Source: Styela clava (taxonomy: Eukaryota; Chordata; Ascidiacea; Stolidobranchia; Styelidae). Taken from it: a stretch of DNA of 64,000 bases. The stretch spans positions 17,505,383 through 17,569,382 of the forward strand of contig NC_135252.1 of NCBI RefSeq assembly GCF_964204865.1, written 5' to 3'. Position numbers and translations under genes: made by a program. Position 1 is the stretch's first letter, and every line of letters begins with the position of its first letter. Under the pieces are notes generated by a model, which was not told the DNA's origin, searched no databases, and saw only the letters and a list, made by a program, of their open reading frames with translations. Shown here in pieces: positions 14,493 through 25,800 of the stretch.

Positions 14493-15103
14493 AACTTTCG
14501 CACAAGTAAAATGTGCTCTATCGTCTGCAATCGCAAAACATGCCAAGTTTCTTTTTGTTCATCAATATTAATCAGTGTTTTCTTGCAACTTCACTTGACA
14601 CACCCAGTTTCTTGGGTTGAATAAAGTTGTATAATGGAAAAGGCATTTCTGTAGATCTAATGAAGATTTGGAAACCTTTTTTAGTAAGGTGGTGTTCAAG
14701 AAAAGCAGCATGATCAAATAGTGATAGCAAATGTATTCACCAAACAACATTAAACTGCAATAATATGCCGATATAAATTATGAAAATTTATCGCAGTAGG
14801 TGAGCGATTTTGTAATTTTAGTAGGAGTAAGAATTAAATCTAATGACGTAGCAAGCAAGAAACCCCCAAATAAAATTAACAAACAAACTCCTACGCAAGT
14901 TTCTCTCTAAACGTTCACAGAAAGCAAATTTCAATTCAATTGTTGATAAAATGTCTGGCTGTTGTGATTCTCATGCTGTTGCGCAACTTCAAGGTAGTTT
15001 AAAAGCTCTCTCAATATTAAAACTATTCTTCTGTGAAAGGAATGCTATTATTTGGCATTTTGTGAATTTACAGTTATATAAAATCAAATAGAACAAAATT
15101 TTG

Positions 15104-15214
15104 GGATCGCCTGAAGTATGTGCACCAAGATGGCGCACAACCTGAACATAGTACGTGTGTACCGGTTAGGATTCAGGTTGTACAACATCTTGGTGCGCAT
15201 ACTTCTGGAGCACC
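15104..15214. mobile_element. 111-bp foldback MITE (copy 3), 8-bp TSD
   Basis: Starts GGATCGCCTGAAGTATG and ends CATACTTCTGGAGCACC. Exact 8-bp duplications AAATTTTG lie at 15096-15103 and 15215-15222. The opposite arm of the inverted duplication (near 16060-16085) has the corresponding AAATTTTG once, without the insert. Confidence 0.9.
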
Positions 15215-15949
15215 AAATTTTGGGCTATTTATTTTCTATTATAAAAGTAAATAATAGAACTAATAAACTTACATTTTGATTCGAATATTTATACATTTGA
15301 TCCAGAAAGTCATAAAGTTTACTGGATAATGAATAATTTACAAACGTCATCTTTCGTCAGATTTGCTTCGAAGTTTAAAGGATTCTATCTATCCTATCCA
15401 CGGTATTGTGACCAATCCAATTCTACTCAAGAAAAAAATTCCAACGCAGCATATCATTTTCTATTTATGTTTTCCAATCAAATGTACTTCACTCATTGAG
15501 TTTTATTGCTTTGTAAACATTAAAAACTGTAGCTCAAATTTGCTATATGTGCTTTCCTAAAAATTATTCAGTGGTATACCAATATTAGAGGTAGGCGTTG
15601 TGAACTTGTTTTGCGGGATAACGATAGAAAAATATACGTCGGAGAAGACATTGCGAATGTTACAACGAAATCTTTAATGAAAGTCATATATTAAATGGTA
15701 ATGTAAGATTGCATAATTGTTTATATCACTCATGTAAATCTAATCATATTTATAGATCTAATGCATATAACCAAAAATTTTGTTCGCTTGGGTATTCCGT
15801 TATTACGCGTGATTCCAGAATAACCGTTTTGCCATCATTGCCGAGACAGTGAATAAATTAATCTCTTAGTTAGAGCGTTAAATGGTTGTTTTTAACTCTT
15901 TAATCATTGATATTTTCACTTACTTATTCACTTTCAAGAAATAAATCCC

Positions 15950-17060
15950 TAAATTTGACAAGAGATGACGTTTGCAAATCATACGATATTTAGAAGACTA
16001 ATGATACTGAACAAATATTTTAACTAAAATTCAATTTTTTTTCTTTTATATATTTATATTTACAAATTTCACAAAATTTCGTTTTAATTAATTTTATATA
16101 ACTGCTAATTCTCATAGAGGTGAATATTATCATTCTCTTTTTAAAAGAATAGTTCCAATCTTGAGAGAGCCAACAGCATGATAATCATAACAGCGAGACA
16201 TTTATCAACAATTGAATTGAAATTTGCTTTCTTGTGAACGTGCAGAAAGAAACTTGCGTAGGAGTTTGTTTGTTCATTATATTTGGGGATTTCCTTCTTG
16301 CTATGTCATTCGATTTAATTCTTACTCCTACCATAATAATAAAATCGCTCACCTACTGCCATAAATTTATATAATTTACATCAGTATGTTGTTTGGTGAA
16401 TTAATTAAAAAGCAATATTTGATCATGCTATTTCTTTTGAACACCGCCCTTCTAAAAAAAAAGATTTTGAAGTCTATGTCAGGTTCGCCGAAATGCCCTT
16501 CTCATTATACAACTTTATTCAAGAAAAGAAAAAAAGGGCTGTTTCAGGAAAAGGCGCAAAAAGTCAAAAATATACATATCAATTAAAAGACATGTGCGTG
16601 TTTTTCGGTTGCAGACGATAGAGCACATTTTACCTTTTCGAAAGTTGAGTTACAGTTATTGGCCCTTTCCCGTGTATGTATTCAGTTATGTATACATTGG
16701 TGGGAGTCAGAACTTGAAGCACATTGCCAAGCTTTGGTTTGACCTTGACTTAATGTTAGTCTCACGTGTGAGCTCTGACTCTTGGACGAAAAAGCATTAT
16801 TTACATATAAAATTAACATTGCGGTAAAATAAACACGTAGGGCAGTCACGCAATCAATAAAAAATATTTTCCCAAGATTTGCAATATCTTTTTTTCAAAA
16901 TGATAATTTTAAATTAAAATGATATATTACATTTTATTGAATTGTTTCGACACAAAGCGATCTTTTAAATGTAGTAAACTTATATTTGTGACCGTTTTTA
17001 ACAATATAACGTAATGATTCAATCGTCTTCAGCAGTTTTCAGAAAATTCGTATCAATCTG
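15950..17060. repeat. right arm of the inverted duplication
   Basis: Reverse-complement partner of 13896-15365, separated from it by a spacer of roughly 590 bp (about 15366-15949). The frames at 14568-14750 (minus) and 16386-16586 (plus) are the same sequence in the two arms: both start MLFGE and share YLIML and LKK, but have drifted with different stops. This argues for a duplicated non-coding segment rather than a conserved gene. Confidence 0.75.
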
Positions 17061-20000
17061 ACAATACATTATTGCCCCAGTACAAACTTTAAATCACCTT
17101 ACTTCAATAACCAAAGGTACTTTACGTACTTAAACAAAGCCAAAGCCACAATTATGCTTTTTCTTCGATAATATAATCTATTTGAAATACACAGGGAGTT
17201 TCCATATTAGCTTATGCGTGAGTATTGAATCAAATTCTAACTCCGACCCAAGTTTAAATTTATTTTTCTCAAGTGAACAATTATTAATTATGGGAACGTC
17301 GACTTTACTCCACTTATTTGTCAGTTTGATTTTTGGTCGAAGAAAATTAATTATTAAGATTTGAGGTTAAATTTCCTTGAATTAATTTCAGTGATATACA
17401 GCTGTTGGTTCAATACACAAGGGGGGATTCAGAAATTGTACCGTTTACGTGACTAATACAACGAACTCTACATTCCACATAATATCACATAAGTAGGGAT
17501 ATAAAAGCGAAATAACCACATGGAGCGCACTCATGTCTAAGATAAAATATGATTTTTCTCAAGCTCAAGTTTTTGACTTGTTTTTGTAAGGAAAGTACCA
17601 TATTGTATACATATTTAATAATAACACTGAATTAAATTTATTTGTTTTACAATTTCAATAATAAAATGTTTTCATTAGTTATTGGAACGTGGGATTCCGG
17701 GTTTATCCAAACCTTTCGGTGTTGTTTCAACATTATTACAGTTTATATAAGATTCATAACACAGTTGTACAGTTACTAATAAATCAATTTGAGCGGTTAC
17801 ATTACTTCAAAATGTTATCTTTAGGAATATTAATGTTTGAACGTGAATTTGTTATACCTTCACCTGCCGCAAATAAATACTATAACTCATAAAACATTTT
17901 CATTATCTTTTCGAAGAATTGATTTCCATGATTTATTAAACTGTACTTATGGTTTTGAAATGCATTAACAACAAAAACAACTAAAAAATTTGGGCTTTTT
18001 CCATCCTCTTTAGATCACAGTTGTTCAAATTTCACACCTTTATAATAAGGCCTGTAGTACGCTGTATATCACGTCTATATTACGTCGTAATGTTGGTATT
18101 TTTTACGTTTGAACTGGCCATGGCCTTATTTCCGGATATAGCAATCCTGTATAATATTAATCTAATAAGGACAGTAAAACCAACAGTAAATGATACAAAA
18201 GCAACGCAAGCACTGGTCTTAAGTTATCATACACTGTAAATGCAAAAATATTGATATAGACTTTTACAGAGACGGGTTTAGAAAGATATGGCATTTGTGC
18301 GCAATTGAAATGATAAATTTAAAACAAAATTAAGATATTTTCAAGCTAGTTTTCATATTTTGACTCATAATAGGGAAATGTGTTTTTAGCATTGTCGTTA
18401 ACAATCGGTTTTCATTATGCGATAACAATCGCCACAGGATTGGTCATCGGTCATCGAAATGGTCAAACTTCGATTATACATACAAACGATCGATAAATAC
18501 AACGGAATTGAAAAAAGATTATATCACACAAATATGGATATAAATGTCAAATATAAACATTTAAAATCGCATTTAGTTTATTTTGAGAATGAACTGCTCA
18601 AATTCTCATTATGAAGCCAATTCTCAAAATGTTTCAGGGCTGAAATCTCAAATTATGAATAAACCATGATTTCAGGGACGGAAACAGTTTTTAAACCTGT
18701 AAACCAAAATAGAGTTTGTGGAGATATACATTTTTCTTACAGTTATTCAATTATTTTCAAACGCTCCTGAGAAGTTATTAAATGCTCAATGTAATATTGT
18801 TCCGAAATGAATAATGCACGATTCTAAACTATACGTTAAAATCCGATATTTTAGATTTAAAAAAATGCATTTTTTTCTTGATGTTCCATCAGTTCCATAA
18901 AAAAGAAAAGCGAGAAATGTTTTCTCTTTTTAATATTTCAATGCTAGCTAGCACAATTCCAAACAGTTATGCTCATATAACACTATATCAATAAAATGTT
19001 TCTCTCGCCAATATAAGGACAGCTTGTATATTGTAGGGTTCGATTCTTGTACCGCTAAGTGAGAAACGCCCTGTTAAATCTAGAAAAAAAAATAGAACGG
19101 TAATAGAAATAAAAATATTCGCTGTAGGTATTTTTTGCACAGTTCTATTTATCATATTGAGCAAAAATAGTTCAGTTTAATCTGGAAGATTCTGCAAGAT
19201 GCGATTTTTTTGTTTTATTTATTATTTGCAAAACATCGAAACTGGAAGTGTTTTGCCATTTAAATATTTACCTCGGATATAAAAAACTATTATGCAGGCA
19301 TGTGATTTCAACGAGATAAACTCAATTTTAGTTATTACGAGCGAATTTTTTGTAACATTGCTTTTTCGGTTTGTCTATATCCAATTCGGAATAAAATGTT
19401 AAAAATTTCGACAAACAGCGAATAAGAATTAAAAATTAGATATAGGTTCAAAACTGTTTGTTTTTTTTCTTCACTGCTGTTCGATTTGAATCTTTATTAT
19501 GAAGAGATGCATTTCCTGTTTTGAAGTGGGGATAAATTACATAATAATGTTATTTCCGGCTAATCTTCTAAAACGATGTTTATTTTATTTTTCTCCTTTG
19601 TTAATTAATTTTGAAAATTATTGAGGTCACGTCATATTTCAGAAATGGTATAAAATTGAACATTTCACATAGTCTCTTATCTGATTGCATTATTGTCAAC
19701 GTATGTCCATTAAATACAGTTATGTCGAGCGAGCAAATGGCGTAGTTGCATGAAATTTGGTCACGTCACGAGACAAAAATGGCGCTGCGTTGTCGCTTCG
19801 GGCATTTGTTGATGCAGTTCTTTTCAAGATTACCTTCTCAAAATTTATTTTTGTTGTTTAAAAAATAGATCAGCTAGAAATAAATGTAAAAGTGACATAT
19901 CATCAATACAATTTTATCCGTCTTTATTTTTACAATCAAATTCGATTACACCACACTTTAATTTCTGAAATAATTAATAAATAAAATAAAGAAATTTCTA

Positions 20001-21960
20001 AAAATTTAAATCCTAAAATAAAATTTTATTTGAATATCCAGAAAGTAGATAGATGGTCAGTCACATACACATTTTCATTAGTTACAAAGAGTTTTATCGC
20101 TAACACTTCATCCCGGTTGAATAAAAGAAATTCATTTAAATCTTTAAAATTTACAAAAAATATGGATACAAGTGAAATAGCAACGTGTTCGTCCGTCTGT
20201 ATTTACATTCTATATTATTCGCAGATGATCGACATAACCCGTATACGAATTGTACAAATATATCCCTATTTACACAAGTAGCGGTAGTCCGACTGAATTC
20301 ACTTATACTCAGAAAAGTTGTGTGAATTCTAGGAACATTGTCTCGGAGATTTCAGTCGTAAATCATGGACGGCCCACAATTAAAATACTTTGGTTATACT
20401 TTGACTATGCTTGGATGAGAAATTTATAGCTTTGTCTTTCTGTGACACCTTGTTCGTGTGTTAAACGTGTCACATTTACTATATCAAAGTTAAATTGTAA
20501 ATCACATTTGAGCCATTCATGGCAATAGCATGTATGTTGGGAAGCCACGTCGGATAAAATATCGAAATGGATGATATCATTCATTTGAACAATACTAACA
20601 AATACAAGGAGGTAGAAATTAATAATATCGTTATAAATTGTTCCGAAGTGTTTGATATTATAATTTGAACAAACACACGAAGAGAAATTTTATGTTCTAA
20701 TATGACCTGGGAGTCAAGATATGTAAAACTTTCCGTAAGTGATTCGAAGTTCTGTTTAATTAGGTTACGCAACTTACAATAGTTCTTATACCACTCCATT
20801 ATCAAATAACATTATGAAATATGGCAAAACGAAAGAGTGCGAACCCGAGTTTGATCGGTTTCAAATTGAATAGGATATTGGTTTTGCTACTTAATAGTTT
20901 ATATCAGACTATTTGTTGCCATCTTTAACAATTTTAACTCCATTTCAACAACATTAACAACAAAAGTTTAAAATGGTAAAACCAACTTAGGTAAAAATAT
21001 CATTTATAAACTTCCAGAGAAATTTAAAGTGAGAATTTTTGTCAAATTTACCTGATTGAGTTTATTTTCTCAATTTTAGGGTATCGCTAATTTCTGATTC
21101 CTAATGTTGATTTTATATCTGAATACTGTCATTTTATTAACATTAAAATTGCATTTTATTCAATTTTAGAAAATAGTCATTAAACCATTCTACTTTGTAC
21201 ATATTTTCAACCAGATCGTTAGATTGCGGCGCAAAGTCTTGTTGTTCCAACTGATGTATGTATATGAATCCAACCTATCAACGCGATCGCATTTCCAGGT
21301 GCGAGTCTGGGTCGAATTTAAAACCGCAAGACCGAACTAGGCTCGACTCAAATTATTTTATTTGAATCTTAAAATTGGGCATATCGGGTTAGAATAATAT
21401 TTAATTTTAGCAAATCATTGTTTAGGGCACGTTACCATGGTAATGACTTGAAAAATATTCCTAAAAAAGAAATTTAATCTCAAGATTAGACCCGTGACGA
21501 ACCCCGAAATGACCCCGAAACCACGATTCTTTCACTGAAAGATTCGGGAATTTTGTTGACAAATTCATCAAAATGTATTTCAATTCATCAAAATTACAAA
21601 CGATTTTAAATTTGCGAGAAAATAAATAAAATTTGATAAGTTCTTCGAAATTGTCAATAAGCAATTTCTCTCAGACTACTAAAAGAAATGAAGCGGGTAT
21701 TAAGTATTATCTAATTTGAAAAATAGTTTTAATTGGTTCAGGAGTTCGTACATAGAAGAGTTCGTACAAAAAATTGAAGATATTTTGTTGACCATTAATA
21801 CTTTGGTCATTTGAATGTTTGTTTCATGCAAAGAAATAACTATCGTTTAACGCAACACGCTAGATGGCGCAACTCCAACTTTGTGTATCAGATATTTTAC
21901 TTTCGTTTTGAGGTTAACATCGACTCCCAAACTTGAATAGATGCACGTAGACGCTCCTTT
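17061..21960. other. gene-poor AT-rich stretch
   Basis: No convincing exon, tRNA or repeat boundary was found. Short frames (17689-17892, 18021-18239, 20030-20281) have composition expected of random AT-rich DNA. A GGTTCGATTC motif near 19039 resembles a tRNA B box, but no matching acceptor stem or A box is visible, so no tRNA is called. Confidence 0.5.
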
Positions 21961-21981
21961 TTTTTGCGTGATCAATGCGGG

Positions 21982-21989
21982 TATATATA
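21982..21989 (+). promoter_or_regulatory. TATA box of the oxidase-organizer-like gene
   Basis: TATATATA followed by AGAGCTGC; a start site is expected about 30 bp downstream, near 22010 (TATCACAGTC). A likely 5' UTR intron runs from a GTAGGG donor at 22120 to a TTTCAG acceptor ending 22824, placing the start codon in the second transcribed exon. The intron is inferred from splice motifs only. Confidence 0.6.
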
Positions 21990-22838
21990 GAGCTGCTTGT
22001 GACTCAGGTATCACAGTCGAGACCGCAATATAAGAAGGATCGATAAGTTTCTTCTGTCCACGGAACGGTATACATTGCTATAATAATAGAGGTTCAACAA
22101 TAAGACACTGATATTGAAGGTAGGGAATCGTCAATTTGGACGTTGATATCTTACGTTAAATTGTTAAATGTTGTTTACATCTTTCAAAAATTCTAAAATG
22201 TTCAGATCTATCTAACGTACTATTCACATTTCGGCAAAATTCGCTTTCTTATCTAAAAAGTAATTCGAATATCGAATTTTTTTCATGTTTATATTAGTTA
22301 TATTGATTAACCTATCGGCTTTTACCATTTTGTGAGGAAATAGGCACTTATTTAAATCTAAATTACCAATGTAATACTCAGTAAATCCATTGTCATGGAT
22401 CATGTTTTAAAGTGTTGGTATTACTACCATCAATATTGATTATGCTAATTCCAATCTGGTATTGTTGTCCATCATGCGTGTGGTACAAGTCGAATTTTTA
22501 TTAAACGCAGTTTAGCTACGGCCAACATTCGGCCTTGTTTAAATTTGCATTCCTTCTGATCGAGGAAGTCTTTCAACAGGTACCATGGCTTTTGTCGTCA
22601 TTAGTTTAACGACGACTAAATTACATAATATATTACGCGCAAATTAAACGGTCGGCTAAAATTAGAACCACATTTTTCGTGATAAGTTGGTTTTGTTATG
22701 GTTTAAACGGAAATAAAACAAGAAGACCGATGATTAACTACCATTAACCTCGACTTAAGCCTCGAGGTATATGAAGTTCTTTTTTCTTTATAAAAAAATA
22801 TCTTACTTGTTAAAACGCTTTCAGCGTGTACAAGAGGT

Positions 22839-22880
22839 ATGATATGGTCTGAGAGAAGTTTCGAAAGAAGATTTACTTAA
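22839..22880 (+). promoter_or_regulatory. short upstream ORF ending one base before the main start
   Basis: An ATG at 22839 opens a 13-codon frame closed by TAA at 22878-22880; the main ATG is at 22882-22884. If the mRNA begins as inferred, ribosomes would meet this uORF first, which usually dampens translation of the main frame or favours a downstream start (another ATG, MTQVEE, lies at 22945). Confidence 0.4.
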
Positions 22881-22881
22881 A

Positions 22882-25800
22882 ATGGGGTGTCTTTCATATG
22901 GCAGAATTTTAAAAAATAGATATATTCAAACTATACGTCGAAAGATGACACAGGTTGAGGAGAATTGTGAGAATTTGATCCAAGCGTTCCAGGAAAAAAC
23001 ATCGTTGGCGAACAAGGTGTTTCAAGAAAAACCGAATGAACGAGTGACATCGTTTTCCTCGCGAAAAGATTCTGAAACAAGTGATCTTTCCCTCTCGGAC
23101 GACTCTGAAAACGAACAGTCTTCCACAGCTAATAAAAATGAAATTCATTACGTAAAAAGTGCGAAAGTTCTCGGTATCCACAAGCAAGACAGACCGAAAG
23201 TGAACTACGTGAGTGTTACATTAGAATTTTTTATGATTAGAATTTACGACATTACCGCAAAACTTAAAGTTTTATCAAAGGTATAAATCAATTAAAATTT
23301 CCACAAATTAAGCGTAATTTCCACAAAATAGCAAGTATATTAGTAAGATTTTGTTAGATAATAGTCTAACTTTTTTATATAAAACAAGATATAACGCATT
23401 TGAAGCTGTGTAATAATAAAAGTTGGTACCTCCAGAAGTACGCGCACCAAGATGGCGCACAACCCGAACATAGCATGTGTGTACCGGTTAGGATTCAGGT
23501 TGTGCGACATCTTGGTGCGCATACTTCTGAAGCACCAAAAGTTGTCTTAGGACACCATGAATTTGATTTTGGTATTGCAGCTCTTCGGCATTTTTTACTG
23601 CTTCGAATGAATGACTTAATGAGTTTGGGCTTGTATTTCTAATTCAATAGTGTTTAGCGTAGAAATGTCCTCGACATCTATAATCGGAAAAATACTACAC
23701 ATGCATGGTTGAAATTGAAATATATCGTTTCAATATTTCATGTGAGATCCAGAATCGGTTCTTTTAAAGTTTGAGGAGATTTTTACAGTTGAATAAATTT
23801 ACATTTCCTTTATTTATTTTGGGAGTCATTTAACGATGAAAACAAATAAAGAGTATTTGTCAACGTAGTATCTAATGTTTACCAAATATCACATTAACAA
23901 GTGTTGGCCAATAAATTAAAAATGTTTGATTTGAGCTATCAGGGCATATCTTTATAATAATGAGATTTAACCATTTGTTCAATGTAAGAGAATCGAAAAG
24001 TGATGCATTTTGTTATATTTTGACTGATGAGTGGTAAACTTGCTCTAAATAATTTTTTTTATATATTTTTTTTATTGCAGTTGTATGTTCTGATTGTAAA
24101 GTGGAGTGACAGAAGTCAAGTAACGATCTATAGAAAATGGAAGGAGATAAAGGAATTGCAAGACAATTTGCTCACAGTAAGTGGAATTTACAGTCTAATC
24201 AGCATTTTAATAAAAAAAATACTTTCAATTATTGTTTCACTTTTGAAACACTTAAGTCTTTATTGCAGAACGCAAATGAATAAGCATTTATAAAATTTAT
24301 GAGAAATTTTCTTATCGAGGTACAATGTCCTTACGAGGCTTTTGTTCAAATGATTTTGAAATCATTTGCGACCCATTGCACGCAAGGGTTACATTAATGA
24401 ATGTGGTATTATGTGATTTTCTTTCCCTCGTATCCGTTTTAGTTGAAGCGGACAAAATTATCATAAAATGGCGACAGATAACGAATTTGGATTTTCATAA
24501 ATAAATATTTCGATCATGGTCAATTCCATAAAAGTAGGTTAAATTCAGAAACTAATATAAATTGGAATTCATATTATTCGGAATCGCTCTAAAATAAAAC
24601 GCGCAAATTCAACGCCATATAGAGGTATAGTTCAAAATGCTTATCGTGTAAAATAATTTTTTTTATGAAATTATGACGTCGGCATATTATTTTTGAGCAC
24701 AAATTGAATGGTTTGCGTGCAACATTTATAATATTTCTACCGGCAAAAAATTTGTAAAACAAAAAAATGATACCATAAATTTTCACGGCCCAATTTACCC
24801 ATATAACGAAATTCAAAACGTAGATATAATTGCATAAGTGGAAATTATCAATTCTCGTGTAAGAAAAGTGTTTGATTGTTGTGGTTTTGCGATTTCATGT
24901 TATCGACAGTGAAAATTTTTCAAACTCAGAGAACCATAAGTTGATAATTGGAAAAATTCAAATTGCAAATTGCCAAAGTTACTATTTCGGTACTTGTTTT
25001 ATATCGTATTATTTAAAATATTCCATATAATTCTTTTCCAAAAAGAATTTAAAACAACATTTGACCTCGTGCACTTCATGCAGCCCAGATGCTTCGTTCT
25101 GTATACCATATGTTTATCTTGTGTAATATATTTATCAGCCGCAATAAAAATCTAATTTGAAACAAAACATGCACATTAATACCTGTGGATATGTTAGATG
25201 TATTACATAATAATGAAACATTAACAATCGTAATAGAGGCTTTTGGATTTAATTGCATTATTTATAACATGATATAAAAGTAAACAGCACGTAATTACTC
25301 AGTCGACAAAGTCTGCACGAATCGAAATGTTTATAATTATAATTCGCTACAAATAAACAAAAAAAAACTAAACAGATAATTTCTGAAATTACCTGGTATT
25401 AAATTAAAAATTTAATTTTATTGATAAGTCTGTCTCAGGTTCAACTATTTTATTGTTACAAGATTATTACCTTTTTTATTTGAATCAAAATCACTCATTT
25501 TTAACCAAGACAAGTAGAAAATATGTGGCAACTATTTTATGATACCGTGACCTAAAGTTCAAATTGCGTCATAGGTTGCCAAGAATAATAAATCAAGCGA
25601 GACAAAAAGATATTTAAAGAAAACTACTCGACGAGTGCGAAGCGAAGCACGATTTGCGCAGGGGACAATGCAAAAATTGAAAATGATTGATGGACTGAAC
25701 AATTTCTTTGAGGTATTCATTTGCTTTCAATATTTACATAATATTTTACATTCTTAGAAATTCAGTATTCGATTTTTATGTAAGTTTAGAAAAGTTTTAT

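Larger units (their letters stand above)
13896..15365. repeat. left arm of a large inverted duplication
   Basis: Read forward, this arm matches the reverse complement of about 15950-17060. Anchors include GTTAAAAACGGTCACAAATA (near 13981) against the complement of 16981-17007; the GGTCAATAACTGTAACTCAA block near 14371; the ACATTAAACTG/GTTTGGTGAA region near 14740; AGTTATATAAAAT near 15072; and ACAAACGTCATCT near 15340. Identity is uneven with small indels, so it is an old duplication. Two foldback MITEs sit in this arm and are missing from the other. Confidence 0.8.

Noticed and set aside
14568-16586. Similar MLFGE... frames in opposite orientations
   Set aside because: They are the two arms of the inverted duplication; stops differ and similarity is no better than in surrounding non-coding DNA.
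19030-19060. GGTTCGATTC resembling a tRNA B box
   Set aside because: No A box at the right distance and no acceptor or anticodon stem.
24410-25440. Possible missing PX exon (for example near TTACCTGGTATT at 25390)
   Set aside because: No frame with valid acceptor, donor and phase 0-0 reads through; not reported as an exon.
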